Below are positions 30,285 to 37,266 of a stretch of 38,562 nucleotides of DNA, in pieces. This DNA is from CAYLHS01 sp964496205. Its GTDB lineage: Bacteria > Actinomycetota > Acidimicrobiia > Spongiisociales > UBA4744. Each line of letters starts with the position of its first letter. Positions within the stretch are counted from its first letter, which is position 1. Below the pieces are notes generated by a model that was not told the DNA's origin, made no database searches, and saw only the letters and a list, made by a program, of their open reading frames with translations. Both the position numbers and the translations under genes were made by a program. The DNA lies in assembly GCA_964496205.1 (NCBI GenBank), contig CAZBXV010000018.1, positions 1 to 38,562 on the forward strand. The letters are read 5' to 3'.

Positions 30285-31781
30285 ATGACCACCAGAGCGG
30301 AACTCCAAGAGAAGTCCGTGAAGGATCTCAGAACCATCGCACAGGCGGTGGGAATCGAGACGAATGGTCTCCAGAAGGCCAAACTCATCGACCGGATCTT
30401 GAATGCCGATGGCGTGACCGTCAGCACCGAGCCACCTCCGATCGAACTGCCAACCGCCACCCCCGTCGAGCAGCCGTCCGCGGCCGACTCGTCCGGTGAG
30501 GATTCCACCGACAGCTCGAGTGAGGACAGCAGCGATCGAGGCCGCAAGCAGGATTCCTACGGAGATGATCGCCAGAACGGCGATCGCCAAAACGACGGCC
30601 AGTCCCGCAACAAGCGCAGGCGTCGCCGCTCGGGCGGGCAATCCCAGCAGCAGATTCCCGAGAGCGAGATGGAAGTCCGCGAAGGCACCCTCGACATCCT
30701 CCCCGAGGGATACGGATTCCTTCGTGTCACCGGCTATCTGCCTGGCGAGATGGACGTGTATGTTTCGGCCAGCCAGATCCGCAAGTTCGGTCTCCGCAAG
30801 GGCGACAGGATCGACGGCCCGATTCGTCCTCCCCGCTCCCAGGAGAAGTTCCCGGCGCTCACGCGCATCCTGGGTGTGAACGGGATGACCGCCGACGAGG
30901 CGAGGGAACGTCCCAAGTTCTCCAAACTGACTCCACTGTTTCCCGATGTGCGCCTTCGTCTCGAGGTCGAGGGCAACCCGAACCACACGCTGGCGCGCAT
31001 CATCGACTTGATCGCTCCGATCGGCAAGGGGCAGCGTGGCCTGATCGTGTCGCCCCCGAAGGCCGGCAAGACGACCGTCCTCAAAGAGATCGCTCACTCG
31101 ATCGAGGCCAACAACCCGGAGTGCTACCTGATGGTGGTTCTCGTCGACGAGCGGCCTGAGGAAGTGACCGACATGCAGCGCTCGGTGCGTGGTGAAGTCG
31201 TCTACTCGACGTTCGACCGTCCCGCCGAAGAACACACGCAGGTGTCGGATCTCGCCCTGGAGCGGGCCAAGCGGCTCGTCGAGATGGGCACCGACGTGGT
31301 CATCCTTCTCGACTCGATCACCCGGCTGGCCCGAGCGCACAACCTCGCCACTCCGGCCAGCGGACGCATCCTGTCGGGTGGTGTCGACTCGACGGCCCTT
31401 TACCCACCGAAGCGATTCTTCGGAGCTGCCCGAAACATCGAGGAAGGCGGCAGCCTCACCATCATGGGCACCGCCCTTGTCGAGACCGGGTCGAGGATGG
31501 ACGAGGTCATCTTCGAAGAGTTCAAAGGCACCGGCAACATGGAGCTGCGGCTCGACCGGGGTCTTGCCGACCGGCGCATCTATCCTGCCGTCGACATCTC
31601 GCAATCGGGAACACGCAAGGAAGAATTGTTGTTCGACCGTTCAGAGCTGCTGCAGGTGTGGAAGCTGCGTAGAGTGTTGCTCGCTCTCGAACCAGGTGCT
31701 GCGCTCGAGCTGCTCATCGACAGGTTGAAGACGACGAAATCCAATGCGGACTTCCTGGCGGAAGTCGCACGAAACAGCTGA
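30285..31781 (+). CDS. rho: Transcription termination factor Rho
   Basis: A 498-residue hexameric RNA helicase. The start at 30285 follows AAAGGATGAC. Residues 1-45 are the N-terminal SAP-like helical domain (KSVKDLRTIAQAVGIE). An insertion of about 80 residues, first Ser/Asp-rich (SSEDSSDRGRKQD) and then Gln/Asn/Arg-rich ending in KRRRRR, is the disordered region typical of actinobacterial Rho. The RNA-binding cold-shock-like domain follows (EGTLDILPEGYGFLR), then Walker A PPKAGKTT (K262), Walker B VVILLDSITRLARAHN and the VDERPEEVTDM Q-loop region. It ends transcription by translocating on C-rich RNA. Confidence 0.96.
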   Translation: MTTRAELQEKSVKDLRTIAQAVGIETNGLQKAKLIDRILNADGVTVSTEPPPIELPTATPVEQPSAADSSGEDSTDSSSEDSSDRGRKQDSYGDDRQNGDRQNDGQSRNKRRRRRSGGQSQQQIPESEMEVREGTLDILPEGYGFLRVTGYLPGEMDVYVSASQIRKFGLRKGDRIDGPIRPPRSQEKFPALTRILGVNGMTADEARERPKFSKLTPLFPDVRLRLEVEGNPNHTLARIIDLIAPIGKGQRGLIVSPPKAGKTTVLKEIAHSIEANNPECYLMVVLVDERPEEVTDMQRSVRGEVVYSTFDRPAEEHTQVSDLALERAKRLVEMGTDVVILLDSITRLARAHNLATPASGRILSGGVDSTALYPPKRFFGAARNIEEGGSLTIMGTALVETGSRMDEVIFEEFKGTGNMELRLDRGLADRRIYPAVDISQSGTRKEELLFDRSELLQVWKLRRVLLALEPGAALELLIDRLKTTKSNADFLAEVARNS

Positions 31782-31794
31782 CAGGAGAGACGGC

Positions 31795-32034
31795 GTGAAG
31801 ACTGATACTCATCCCAATTACGTGGACGCAAAGGTCACGTGTTCGTGTGGGAACACGTTCATGACCCGTTCCACCAAGCCGGAGCTGCACGTCGACCTCT
31901 GCAACGAGTGCCACCCGTTCTTCACGGGTCGTCAGAAGCTCGTTGACACCGGTGGTCGAGTTGAGCGCTTCCAGAAGCGGTACGGCCGCAAGAGCTTCAC
32001 CAGCACCCCCGAGTCCGATACCGACTCCGAGTAG
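31795..32034 (+). CDS. rpmE: 50S ribosomal protein L31, zinc-binding type
   Basis: A 79-residue protein with a GTG start at 31795 and AGGAGAG upstream. MKTDTHPNYVDAKVTCSCGN at the N-terminus and LCNECHPFFTGRQKLVDTGGRVERFQKR are diagnostic. C16, C18, C36 and C39 form the zinc site, so this is the C-plus form that can be replaced under zinc starvation. The acidic tail (STPESDTDSE) is short. It lies 13 nt behind rho, the usual order. Confidence 0.96.
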   Translation: MKTDTHPNYVDAKVTCSCGNTFMTRSTKPELHVDLCNECHPFFTGRQKLVDTGGRVERFQKRYGRKSFTSTPESDTDSE

Positions 32035-32043
32035 AGCAGCCGC

Positions 32044-32982
32044 GTGAGTCGGCCTCCGGGTGCAACCGTCGGCGGTCAAGCCGTCATCGAGGGCGTGATG
32101 ATGCGCGCCCCGAACCGGTGGTCGGTCGCCGTACGCGTGCCCGCAGGGACGATCATCTCCCAAACAAACGACCTTCCGCGGCTCGCCTCGCGTTCGCGTC
32201 TGGCGAGGATCCCGTTCGTCCGCGGCGTCATGGTGCTCTATGAGTCCATGTCGCTGGGGTTCAGGGCGCTGAGCTGGTCGGCGCAGCACGCCGTCGACGA
32301 AGAGGAAGAAGAGCTGTCAAAGCTCCAACTCGCCGGCACCATCGCCTTGTCAGTGATCGCCGTATTGGCCATCTTCGTGCTCGTTCCGCTCGGTTTGGCC
32401 AAGCTGCTTGCACCGCTGCTCGGGAACTCATCGCTTGCGTTCAACCTGATCGACGGAATCGTTCGTGGGGCGTTGTTCATCGGGTATGTGTGGGCGATCG
32501 GCCGGTCCAAGGACATCAAACGAGTCTTCGAGTACCACGGTGCTGAGCACCAGACGATCTACGCGTATGAAGCCGGCCAAGCGCTCAGCGTCGAGAACAT
32601 CCAGACCCACCCGCCCGAGCATCCTCGGTGCGGCACGAACTTCCTGCTGATCGTCGTGATCCTCGCTCTTGTCGTGTTCACCCTGCTTGGCCATGGAATG
32701 CCATGGGGCTGGCTGATCGGCTCGAGGATCCTGCTCATTCCCGTGATTGCCGGGATCGCCTATGAGATCCTCAGGTTCTCAGGACTCCACGGTGGTGAGA
32801 CCCTCGGGAAGGTCCTGGCCGCACCGGGCCTCTGGCTCCAGAAGCTGACCACCTCTCACCCGACCGATGATCAGGTCGAAGTCGCGGTCGCCGCGCTGCT
32901 TGCTGCACTCACCGCTGACGAGCTCGATGCCGTCAAGGCCAGGGGACCTGTGTGCCCGGCGGCGCTCCGCGCGGTGGAGTGA
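32044..32982 (+). CDS. YqhQ-like (DUF1385) membrane protein
   Basis: A 312-residue protein with a GTG start at 32044, 9 nt after the rpmE stop. The N-terminal VGGQAVIEGVMMRAPNRWSVAVR and central EYHGAEHQTIYAYE with HPRCGTNFLL are the DUF1385/YqhQ signatures. About four membrane helices lie at roughly residues 95-125, 130-155, 200-220 and 222-245. The His/Glu-rich HGAEH segment could bind metal. Function is not established. The gene sits between rpmE and prfA in several actinobacterial and Firmicute relatives. It overlaps nothing; prfA starts one base after its stop. Confidence 0.9.
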   Translation: MSRPPGATVGGQAVIEGVMMRAPNRWSVAVRVPAGTIISQTNDLPRLASRSRLARIPFVRGVMVLYESMSLGFRALSWSAQHAVDEEEEELSKLQLAGTIALSVIAVLAIFVLVPLGLAKLLAPLLGNSSLAFNLIDGIVRGALFIGYVWAIGRSKDIKRVFEYHGAEHQTIYAYEAGQALSVENIQTHPPEHPRCGTNFLLIVVILALVVFTLLGHGMPWGWLIGSRILLIPVIAGIAYEILRFSGLHGGETLGKVLAAPGLWLQKLTTSHPTDDQVEVAVAALLAALTADELDAVKARGPVCPAALRAVE

Positions 32983-32983
32983 C

Positions 32984-34063
32984 ATGGACGCCAGACTTTC
33001 CGAACGGCTCGATGAAGTGAGGAGGGCGTTCGGGGACGTCGAAACCGAACTGGCCGATCCCGAATCCTTGAGCAATCGGGACAAGTACACCGAGTTGGCA
33101 AAACGGCACGCAGACCTCCGAAAGATCGTTGAGCAGTACGACGCGTACCTGTCTGCGTCTTCGGAGGCCGACGATGCCGAAGAACTGGCCGACCTGGAGG
33201 ACGATCCCTCGACGGCACAGCAGTTCCGTCAGCTTGCTTCCGAACGCCGCCGCGACATGGAACGCTTGGAGGCGGACCTGCATCTGGCTTTGGTACCGAC
33301 CGACCCCAACGACGAGAAGGACGTCATCGTCGAGATTCGCTCCGCCGCAGGCGGCGACGAGGCTGCTCTGTGGGCGGGGGACCTGCTGCACATGTACGAG
33401 GCATTCGCCGGCGCGCACGGCTTCCGTACCGAAACCTTGGAGACCTCCCCGTCGGAGACAGGCGGGTTCAAGGAGGTCATCTTCGGCGTGAAAGGCCAAG
33501 GCGCGTACTCGAAACTCAAGTACGAAGCCGGAGTGCACCGTGTCCAGCGGGTTCCTCAGACCGAGTCGCAAGGCAGGGTGCACACCTCCACTGCGACCGT
33601 CGCGGTACTTCCGGAAGCCGAAGAGATCGAGGTCGAGATCGACCCTGCCGATGTGCGGGTCGACGTGTACCGGTCGACCGGTCCCGGCGGCCAGTCGGTC
33701 AACACCACCGACTCGGCGGTGCGCCTGACATATATCCCGACCGGGCTGGTCGTGAGCTGCCAGGACGAAAAGTCGCAGCTTCAGAACAAGGACAAAGCGT
33801 TCCGTATTCTGCGCGCCCGGCTCTACCGGCAGCAGCAGGATGCGCAGCACGCCGAGATAGCCGGGGCTCGCAAAGCGCAGGTTGGAACCGGTGAGCGATC
33901 AGAGAAGATCCGCACCTACAACTACAAGGAGAATCGGGTCACCGACCACCGGATCGGTCTGACGATCAAACGACTGCCGCAGGTTCTCGAAGGCGACCTC
34001 GATGAGTTCATCGACGCGTTGACCGCCGACGAACAAGCCCGGAGACTCGCCGAAGGGGAGTAG
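32984..34063 (+). CDS. prfA: Peptide chain release factor 1
   Basis: A 359-residue RF1. GGAG lies a few bases before the ATG at 32984. The stop-codon tripeptide is P191-Q192-T193 (RVPQTESQGRVHTS; PxT, RF1 type), and the catalytic GGQ is at 235-237 in TGPGGQSVN. Residues 1-100 form the helical N-terminal domain; the C-terminus has the RSEKIRTYNYKENRVTDHR signature. It reads UAA and UAG and releases the peptide. It needs methylation of the GGQ glutamine by PrmC, encoded just downstream. Confidence 0.97.
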   Translation: MDARLSERLDEVRRAFGDVETELADPESLSNRDKYTELAKRHADLRKIVEQYDAYLSASSEADDAEELADLEDDPSTAQQFRQLASERRRDMERLEADLHLALVPTDPNDEKDVIVEIRSAAGGDEAALWAGDLLHMYEAFAGAHGFRTETLETSPSETGGFKEVIFGVKGQGAYSKLKYEAGVHRVQRVPQTESQGRVHTSTATVAVLPEAEEIEVEIDPADVRVDVYRSTGPGGQSVNTTDSAVRLTYIPTGLVVSCQDEKSQLQNKDKAFRILRARLYRQQQDAQHAEIAGARKAQVGTGERSEKIRTYNYKENRVTDHRIGLTIKRLPQVLEGDLDEFIDALTADEQARRLAEGE

Positions 34064-34131
34064 GGGTTTGCCCTCGCCGACACGCACAGCTCACAGCCAG
34101 ACCACGAGATGTGTCGTCTGCCGGGCTGTTG

Positions 34132-34137
34132 TACGGT
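34132..34137 (+). promoter_or_regulatory. Putative -10 element, leaderless prmC
   Basis: TACGGT is followed by 6 nt and the GTG at 34144, the same hexamer and spacing as in the LysM gene. No clear -35 is visible. Confidence 0.35.
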
Positions 34138-34143
34138 GATCCT

Positions 34144-34962
34144 GTGACGTCCGATCTTCTCGACGTCGGCCTTCCTCGCCATGAGGCCGAGCGACTGCTG
34201 ATGGTCGCGGCCGGAAGGTCTCGTGCCGACCTGTACGGGGGAGGTGATCCCACGGACGAGCAGATGGAGAGGTACCGATCCTTGGTGGAGCGTCGCCTGG
34301 CGGGCGAGCCGCTCCAATATCTCGAAGGGACGATTCCGTTCGGACCGGTCGAGCTTCGGGTGGATCGAAGGGCGCTGATCCCAAGGCCCGAAACCGAGTA
34401 CCTATGGGAGCAGGCGTCGATGGTGCTGGAGTCGGTCGGCCCTGGCACGAGGATCGTCGATCTGTGTACCGGATCGGGTGCCCTCGCGCTTGCCCTGAAG
34501 GCCCGTTTCCCTGAGGCGCGGGTGATCGGGACGGACATCTCGCCTGACGCCCTCAGGCTGGCATCGGAGAACGCCGATCTCAACGTGCTCGATGTCGGTT
34601 TCCGTGAGGGTGACCTGTTCGCGGCGCTGCCGGGTGAGTGGCGGGGCCGGGTCGATCTGGTCGTCACCAATCCTCCCTATGTCTCGGCAGGGGAGTACGA
34701 AGGCCTCGATGATGAGATCAGGTTGTTCGAGCCACGCGGTGCACTGGTTGCCGGGCCTCGCGGCGACGAGGTGCTCGAGCGGATCGCCGACGAGATCTAC
34801 TGGTGGCTGAGCACCGGGGGCTGGTTGTTCTGCGAGATTGGCGAGACTCAGGCCGAACGGGCACGGGAGCTGTTTGGCGCCTGGCTGTTCTGCGAGGTTC
34901 ACAACGACCTGGTCGGCCGCCCCCGTGTGCTGGTCGGTCGCAAGGGTGCCCGCTGCTGCTGA
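34144..34962 (+). CDS. prmC: Release factor glutamine methyltransferase PrmC (HemK)
   Basis: A 272-residue SAM methyltransferase when started at the GTG at 34144; an in-frame ATG at 34111 would add 11 residues but has no better signal. LAGEPLQYLEGTIPFGP and DRRALIPRPETEYL form the N-terminal substrate domain, VDLCTGSGALALALKARFP is the SAM loop and VTNPPYVS (N176) is the catalytic NPPY motif, followed by EPRGALVAGPRG. It methylates the GGQ glutamine of RF1 and RF2. Separated from prfA by 80 nt. Confidence 0.95.
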   Translation: MTSDLLDVGLPRHEAERLLMVAAGRSRADLYGGGDPTDEQMERYRSLVERRLAGEPLQYLEGTIPFGPVELRVDRRALIPRPETEYLWEQASMVLESVGPGTRIVDLCTGSGALALALKARFPEARVIGTDISPDALRLASENADLNVLDVGFREGDLFAALPGEWRGRVDLVVTNPPYVSAGEYEGLDDEIRLFEPRGALVAGPRGDEVLERIADEIYWWLSTGGWLFCEIGETQAERARELFGAWLFCEVHNDLVGRPRVLVGRKGARCC

Positions 34963-34967
34963 CCAAA

Positions 34968-35022
34968 CCCGTTCTGGCGTGAGAACGGTGCACAGTGTCG
35001 ACGTAGCTCACGCAAGAACGGG
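34968..35022. repeat. Palindromic repeat, copy 1
   Basis: Arms CCCGTTCTGGCGTGAG (34968-34983) and CTCACGCAAGAACGGG (35007-35022) pair over 16 bp with one mismatch around a 23-nt centre containing ACAGTGT. It lies 6 nt after the prmC stop. Confidence 0.75.
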
Positions 35023-35132
35023 GATGAGAGTTGGCCGCAACGCGTCGGTGCCGCCGAGCGAATTTCGGTGAGTTGCAGGCGTCGCCGTTGACAGCTTGAT
35101 ACGCTTGGGGTGAGTTCATCGAGGTGGTTGCC

Positions 35133-35336
35133 ATGCACAAGCGACTGATTGGGATCTTCGTGTCGCTGCTGGTTCTCACCAGCCTTCTCGACTGGTGGGC
35201 GCCCAGCTGGTACAACGACGATGTGGGTCATCTCCTGCTCGGTGTCCTGTTCATGCTCCTTTTCTTCTCGCTCGCCTCCGCCTTGTTCGAAGGCCCGGGA
35301 GGGTCGATGAGGACGAGCAGAAGCTCACGACACTGA
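35133..35336 (+). CDS. Small membrane protein of 67 residues, unknown
   Basis: Begins MHKRLIGIFVSLLVLTSLLDWW with GAGGTGG before the ATG at 35133. Two hydrophobic helices (about residues 5-20 and 33-52) flank a short loop, SWYNDDVGHLL; the tail is basic and Ser-rich. No family recognised with confidence. It lies between the two copies of a palindromic repeat. TTGACA at 35088-35093 upstream could be a -35 box, but the -10 is unclear. A weak hairpin (CACCC/GGGTG, 35343-35359) follows the stop. Confidence 0.55.
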   Translation: MHKRLIGIFVSLLVLTSLLDWWAPSWYNDDVGHLLLGVLFMLLFFSLASALFEGPGGSMRTSRSSRH

Positions 35337-35376
35337 CTCCCCCACCCCCCTTTCGGGTGTGAGAACCCCGCACGAC

Positions 35377-35431
35377 CCTGTTCTTGCGTGAGAACCGTCG
35401 ACAGTGTCCACCCAACTCACGCAAGAACAGG
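35377..35431. repeat. Palindromic repeat, copy 2
   Basis: Arms CCTGTTCTTGCGTGAG (35377-35392) and CTCACGCAAGAACAGG (35416-35431) pair perfectly over 16 bp around a 23-nt centre with GACAGTGTC. It has the same length and spacing as copy 1. A diverged piece of a further copy (GTGTGAGAACCCC) may lie just upstream at 35358-35370. Confidence 0.75.
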
Positions 35432-35585
35432 AAATGGCCACCTGGGCAGTGCCATTCCGCCGCCCACTCCGGTGCAGACAAAACCCATGCTGTCTGCGGT
35501 CTTCATCGTGGTTCGGAGGAAAGCGGTGATCTCGTCAGGTGTCATGGGGCGAGGCTGGTTGTGGGTGCGTGACGGTGTTTCAGGG

Positions 35586-35640
35586 CAGGACCCCCTCCGT
35601 CGTTTCGGGACACCTCCCCCAACGCTCAGCCCTGCGGCTT
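35586..35640 (+). repeat. 55-nt sequence at the left edge of the gap
   Basis: This 55-nt stretch, from CAGGACCCCC to CCTGCGGCTT, is repeated exactly at 35741-35795 on the other side of 100 Ns. Between 35337 and 35902 I see no gene, only repeats, the gap and promoter elements. Confidence 0.9.
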
Positions 35641-35740
35641 NNNNNNNNNNNNNNNNNNNNNNNNNNNNNNNNNNNNNNNNNNNNNNNNNNNNNNNNNNNN
35701 NNNNNNNNNNNNNNNNNNNNNNNNNNNNNNNNNNNNNNNN
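35641..35740. other. Assembly gap (100 N)
   Basis: Exactly 100 undetermined bases, a conventional scaffold spacer; the true distance is unknown. The flanks are identical over 55 nt. Confidence 0.99.
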
Positions 35741-35807
35741 CAGGACCCCCTCCGTCGTTTCGGGACACCTCCCCCAACGCTCAGCCCTGCGGCTTCGCTG
35801 GGGGAGG
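35741..35807 (+). repeat. 55-nt duplicate with hairpin at the right edge of the gap
   Basis: 35741-35795 copies the left flank. It continues into a large hairpin: CCTCCCCCA (35768-35776) pairs with TGGGGGAGG (35799-35807), and AGCC/GGCT pairs inside it, leaving the loop CTGC. This is a repeat-like, GC-rich structure that would break assemblies. Confidence 0.7.
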
Positions 35808-35866
35808 GAACGACTCGGCCTTCGCCCTCGCGAGGGGAGGAGACGCTCGCCCTGCGGTCTCGTTCG

Positions 35867-35887
35867 TGCTGATGACCGAAGACTGAA
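35867..35887 (-). repeat. Heptad repeat block upstream of murI-tsaC
   Basis: Read on the plus strand: TGCTGAT, GACCGAA, GACTGAA, three variants of the 7-mer also found at 14770-14790 in the same orientation relative to the downstream gene. It ends 11 nt before the CATAAT hexamer. Confidence 0.5.
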
Positions 35888-35898
35888 CACTCTCGGCC

Positions 35899-35904
35899 CA
35901 TAAT
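35899..35904 (+). promoter_or_regulatory. Putative -10 element of murI-tsaC
   Basis: CATAAT overlaps the first in-frame ATG (35903) and lies 7 nt before an in-frame GTG at 35912, so a leaderless start at that GTG is possible. Confidence 0.4.
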
Positions 35905-37219
35905 GACGGCTGTGAACTCCACGATCGGCATCTTCGACTCGGGAGTCGGCGGCCTCTCCGTGCTCGCCGAACTCGAACGACTGGCCCCAGGACACTCGAT
36001 GATCTACCTGGCCGACCAGGCGTGGATGCCCTACGGCGAGCGGACCCTCGACGAAGTGCGTGGCCGCTCGGAAGCAATGACCCGTCTGCTCATCGATCGG
36101 GGCGCCGAAGTCATCGTCGTTGCATGCAACAGCGCGTCCGCTGCGGCGCTCCACGAACTGCGAGGAACCTTTCCCGACACCCCATTCGTCGGCATGGAGC
36201 CGGCGGTCAAGCCGGCTGCCGAACTGACTGCTCAGGGGGTGATCGGTGTGCTCGCGACGAACGCCACCTTCCAGGGTGAGCTGTACGCATCGGTCGTGGA
36301 TCGGCACGCGAGCGGCGTGTCGATCATCGAGCAGGCGTGTCCCGGTCTGGCAAACGCAGTCGAGGAAGGAGACCAGCAGAAGATCGTCGAGCTCCTCGGC
36401 AGGTACCTCCCTCCGCTCCTCGGCGCCGACACCGTCGTGCTTGGCTGCACCCACTACTCGTTCGTTCTCTCCGAGATCCAGGCGGCCGTCGGACACAACG
36501 TGCGCGTGATCGACCCGGCGCCGGCCGTCGCTCGTCAGGCGCTCAGGGTGCTGCCCGGTTCCCTTCGCACCGACAGTCACACCGACTACCTGACGACTGG
36601 CGACCCAGTCACGTTCGCTGAACGGATTCGACACCTGCTCAACGTCGAAGCCACACCAGCCCACGTCGCGCCTCCACCAACGATCGACGATGCCGTAGAG
36701 GCGGTGAGGTCAGGGCTGATCATCGGTGTGCCAACGGACACCGTCTACGGGGTTGCGGTGGACCCCCGAAACCCCGACGCCCTCGCCGCACTCGCAGACC
36801 TCAAGGACCGCCCACCCGATCAGCCATTCCCGGTGCTCGTCGCCTCGATCGAACAGGCGGTCGAACTGGGCGTCTTCAACGACTCGTCCCGCCGGCTGGC
36901 CGCCGATCACTGGCCCGGTCCACTCACCCTCGTTGTGCCGAGCACGGGCGTCACCCCCGACTACGAAGGCACGATCGGCCTGCGAGTACCTGACCACCCC
37001 ACGACGCTCGCGTTGCTGACCAAAGCCGGCCCTCTCGCGGTGACGAGCGCCAACCGGAGCGGCGAAGCGGAGACGCACGACGACGCGCAGGCAGAGACAG
37101 TCTTCGGTGGCAAGGTCGCCGTCTATCTGGAAGGCAACAGCCCGGGTGGAGTCGCTTCGACGGTCCTCGACTGCACCACCGAGCACCCGGTCATACTGCG
37201 TCCAGGTCCGATTGGTTGA
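35903..37219 (+). CDS. Fusion of glutamate racemase (MurI) and threonylcarbamoyl-AMP synthase (TsaC/YrdC)
   Basis: One open frame of 438 residues joins two enzymes. Residues 1-255 are glutamate racemase: IGIFDSGVGGLSVL, DQAWMPYGERT, the first catalytic Cys in VVACNSASAA and the second in VLGCTHYSF. It makes D-glutamate for peptidoglycan. After a short linker, residues about 265-438 are a TsaC/YrdC domain: GLIIGVPTDTVYGVAVDP with PTDTVYG at 277-283, LKDRPPDQPF with the K-x-R pair, HWPGPLTLVVPS, IGLRVPDHP and VTSANRSGEAE. It makes threonylcarbamoyl-AMP for the t6A37 tRNA modification. The extra Sua5 C-terminal domain is absent. Both halves keep their key residues. tsaC/sua5 normally follows prmC, so this half is in its ordinary place. 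The start is the ATG at 35903 or the GTG at 35912. Confidence 0.92.
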   Translation: MTAVNSTIGIFDSGVGGLSVLAELERLAPGHSMIYLADQAWMPYGERTLDEVRGRSEAMTRLLIDRGAEVIVVACNSASAAALHELRGTFPDTPFVGMEPAVKPAAELTAQGVIGVLATNATFQGELYASVVDRHASGVSIIEQACPGLANAVEEGDQQKIVELLGRYLPPLLGADTVVLGCTHYSFVLSEIQAAVGHNVRVIDPAPAVARQALRVLPGSLRTDSHTDYLTTGDPVTFAERIRHLLNVEATPAHVAPPPTIDDAVEAVRSGLIIGVPTDTVYGVAVDPRNPDALAALADLKDRPPDQPFPVLVASIEQAVELGVFNDSSRRLAADHWPGPLTLVVPSTGVTPDYEGTIGLRVPDHPTTLALLTKAGPLAVTSANRSGEAETHDDAQAETVFGGKVAVYLEGNSPGGVASTVLDCTTEHPVILRPGPIG

Positions 37220-37245
37220 CCCGGCTGCGGGTGTAGCCTGAAAAT
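37216..37245 (+). promoter_or_regulatory. Putative glyA promoter
   Basis: TTGACC (37216-37221), an 18-nt spacer and GAAAAT (37240-37245) overlap the stop of the fusion gene. The leader would hold GAGG before the ATG at 37267. Confidence 0.4.
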
Positions 37246-37266
37246 GCCCCCGGATCGAGGTTGTTC

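Noticed and set aside
28677..31604. A 975-codon open frame on the minus strand opposite hom, thrC and rho
   Set aside because: It lies fully antisense to three certain genes, its translation is rich in Arg, Gly and His without domain motifs, and long antisense frames are expected with strong GC codon bias.
34968..35431. Palindromic repeats as a CRISPR array
   Set aside because: Only two copies separated by 354 nt containing a gene, with variable arms and no spacer periodicity or cas genes.
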